A program made the translations under genes and the position numbers. Positions 44,239 through 45,738 of a stretch of 45,738 bases of DNA are shown piece by piece; within the stretch, counting starts at the first letter, position 1, and every line of letters begins with the position of its first letter. This stretch comes from Mnemiopsis leidyi (taxonomy: Eukaryota > Ctenophora > Tentaculata > Lobata > Bolinopsidae): NCBI GenBank assembly GCA_000226015.1, contig JH153727.1, positions 6,870 through 52,607 on the forward strand. The letters run 5' to 3'. Below the pieces are notes generated by a model. The model saw only the letters and a list, made by a program, of their open reading frames with translations, searched no databases and had not been told where the DNA came from.

Positions 44239-45482
44239 TCTCCATATGGGTATCAGTAAGGGGTTTCAGTTTGTGTCTCGAGGGTTAGTTATATGCAAAT
44301 GATTGGCGTCCTTAGTAATGCCTGGGCAGTTATTCATGATTAGTCGTCAAATTGTAGCAATTCCAATGCGAATTTTAGAATTTTGGGTTGTATGTTCGCA
44401 GTTAGAAGAAATGTTCAAGATATCATACGCCGAATATTCAATATAAGCCGCTCTTCACGATTTCAATTTTTGTGTAGCTGTGAAGATTTGAAGATATTAG
44501 GTAAGCGTGTCCATCATTAACATCGTCATTGTCCATTTACATCGTTATTTCTATTTCTAAAATCCAAGTACTCTGCAAATTTTTCAACTTCGTATTATGA
44601 TGACTTATGGTTATGATTTCATGACAATCAAAACAAACTAACTTGAGAAAAGCTGTACCGAAATCATTTAGTTTTCAAAAAAGCATAATAAAATAATTTG
44701 AACGGCAAAAGCAACAATACCAGGCCTTTTAGTATAAATAGACAGAGATTTCCGATATGGTTTATCTACTTTTTTCTGGTTTTGAATTCAAGATGTAAGT
44801 TACCCTCTCTTAATCCATGCAAAAATTGTGCCTTGTAGTATTGCACAGTGCACGTATAATTTAAAATTGCCCGACTCCTGTTTCATGAATAAGATAATTA
44901 ATAACAAAATGTGGGCACTTTAAGGAAATTTCTGGCTCTTACTGTGAATAATTACCAAACATTCATCCTCATTTGAAGCCCAAATTCATATAGTAAATGG
45001 CAATAAAAAATTCCATAGTTCATATCAGTGGAAAATTAGCCTCCTGAGTCCTGTTGTACAGTTGTGCTCATAGTCTATGTTAGCTGCTTACAACGTATTT
45101 TGAATCCTGTTGGCATAAAGTGAAAAAACCCTTATTAAAAATTTATGGATTTATTTATGGATTTATCCTTTAAAGTATCATAGAGTTTTTTCCAAGGTCT
45201 CGATTGAGCTGCTTTTGATGTCTCCTGTTGTCCAAATTCGTACAATTTTCAATCCTATTTGAAGATTGCTATTTTTGTTCAGATCGCGTGTCCTTGTAAG
45301 CTGCTTGGTTTCCCGGCATAAATCATAATTTAAGACTGATCTGAGAAGTGAGGATATGTTAATACAGTCTGATATGTTAGTTCGTAAATTAATGCTGAAA
45401 AAGACTCATACGTTGAATCGATCTAAATCTATTATTCAACTTCAGTTGTATTACTTTGCTAATTTTTGAGTAAAATTAATAT
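44239..45482. other. Intergenic, nothing firm
   Basis: A 23-nt segment at about 44479-44501 is bounded by TTTTTGTGTAG and TTAG|GTAAGC and might be a micro-exon. Otherwise AT-rich without open frames or repeats of note. Confidence 0.35.
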
Positions 45483-45566
45483 AGTAATTACACCGTAGTA
45501 ATACCACTGGAGTGGTATTACTTTAGTAATACCATTTTTAGTAATTACACTCCAGTGGTATTACTA
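45483..45566. repeat. Cluster of overlapping perfect dyads
   Basis: TAGTAATACCACTGGAGTG (45496-45514) and its exact reverse complement (45548-45566); within it, arms GTAATACCACT/AGTGGTATTAC (45498-45521) and GGTATTAC/GTAATACC (45514-45533). TAGTAATTACAC is also directly repeated at both sides (45483 and about 45539). Confidence 0.85.
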
Positions 45567-45738
45567 ATTCATATCCCGAAATCGACCTTAAAACGCGATT
45601 CTAACCAATTTTTTCTGCTTTGGACAGTTAAGTTAAGTGCAGAGCGGGCCAAAATTAACTTCCGATTTTGTTTCAATGTGTATCTAGGTCCATTTGGTTA
45701 ATATTTTCGAGAAGATTACATTAAGTCAAATCACATTC

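Noticed and set aside
1-45738. CRISPR array, prokaryotic operons, integrated viral genes
   Set aside because: Tandem arrays here have no spacer structure, genes are intron-bearing, and no reverse transcriptase, capsid or integrase sequence was recognised.

Overview
This is eukaryotic, almost certainly invertebrate metazoan, genomic DNA. Base composition is AT-rich, genes are split by GT-AG introns (about 70 to 1,150 nt in the better models), and coding density is low. Tandem repeats, small inverted-repeat elements and a tRNA-derived SINE are common, and there is one assembly gap (Ns at 25180-25552). No operons, bacterial genes, rRNA or CRISPR were seen. I cannot name the species; the content would fit a cnidarian, mollusc or similar animal.

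Two genes are recognised by family. At the left edge lies the 3' two-thirds of a PAPS-dependent cytosolic-type sulfotransferase (+, five exons, 212-2363). A FLYWCH zinc-finger protein gene (+, three exons, 10321-11686) follows. A secreted or signal-anchored protein starts at 32038 (+, first exon only). Several multi-exon models have strong splice sites and matching phases but no family I recognise: 13009-14691 (+), 17192-17676 (+), 23494-23968 (+), 33082-35704 (-), 4995-6106 (-), 28337-28890 (-), plus single exons at 27714, 28977 and 44035 (+), 19925 and 26678 (-). Because no gene finder or homology search was available, all of these are inference from open frames and splice signals.

The most unusual signals are tandem arrays made of splice-site sequence. 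A 63-bp array (1-251) repeats a complete 3' splice module (branch-point-like CTAAC, acceptor AG, first 41 nt of exon) just upstream of the functional sulfotransferase exon. A 21-copy, exactly 10-bp array (32831-33040) reads, on the minus strand, as repeated 5' splice sites (CTGTAAGTAA) and starts about 40 nt inside the intron that follows a real minus-strand donor. A 66-bp minisatellite (about 24889-25725, broken by the gap) is open on both strands and continues, on the minus strand, from a non-repetitive 54-residue leader.

Mobile DNA: a 311-bp MITE with TGA target duplications (2609-2919), a fold-back element inside a sulfotransferase intron (924-1238), a SINE with an 11-bp target duplication (38247-38529), and nested inverted-repeat clusters at 43694-43903 and 45483-45566. 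The E-box palindrome CACGTG occurs at least 19 times, several times in promoter-like sequence beside gene starts.
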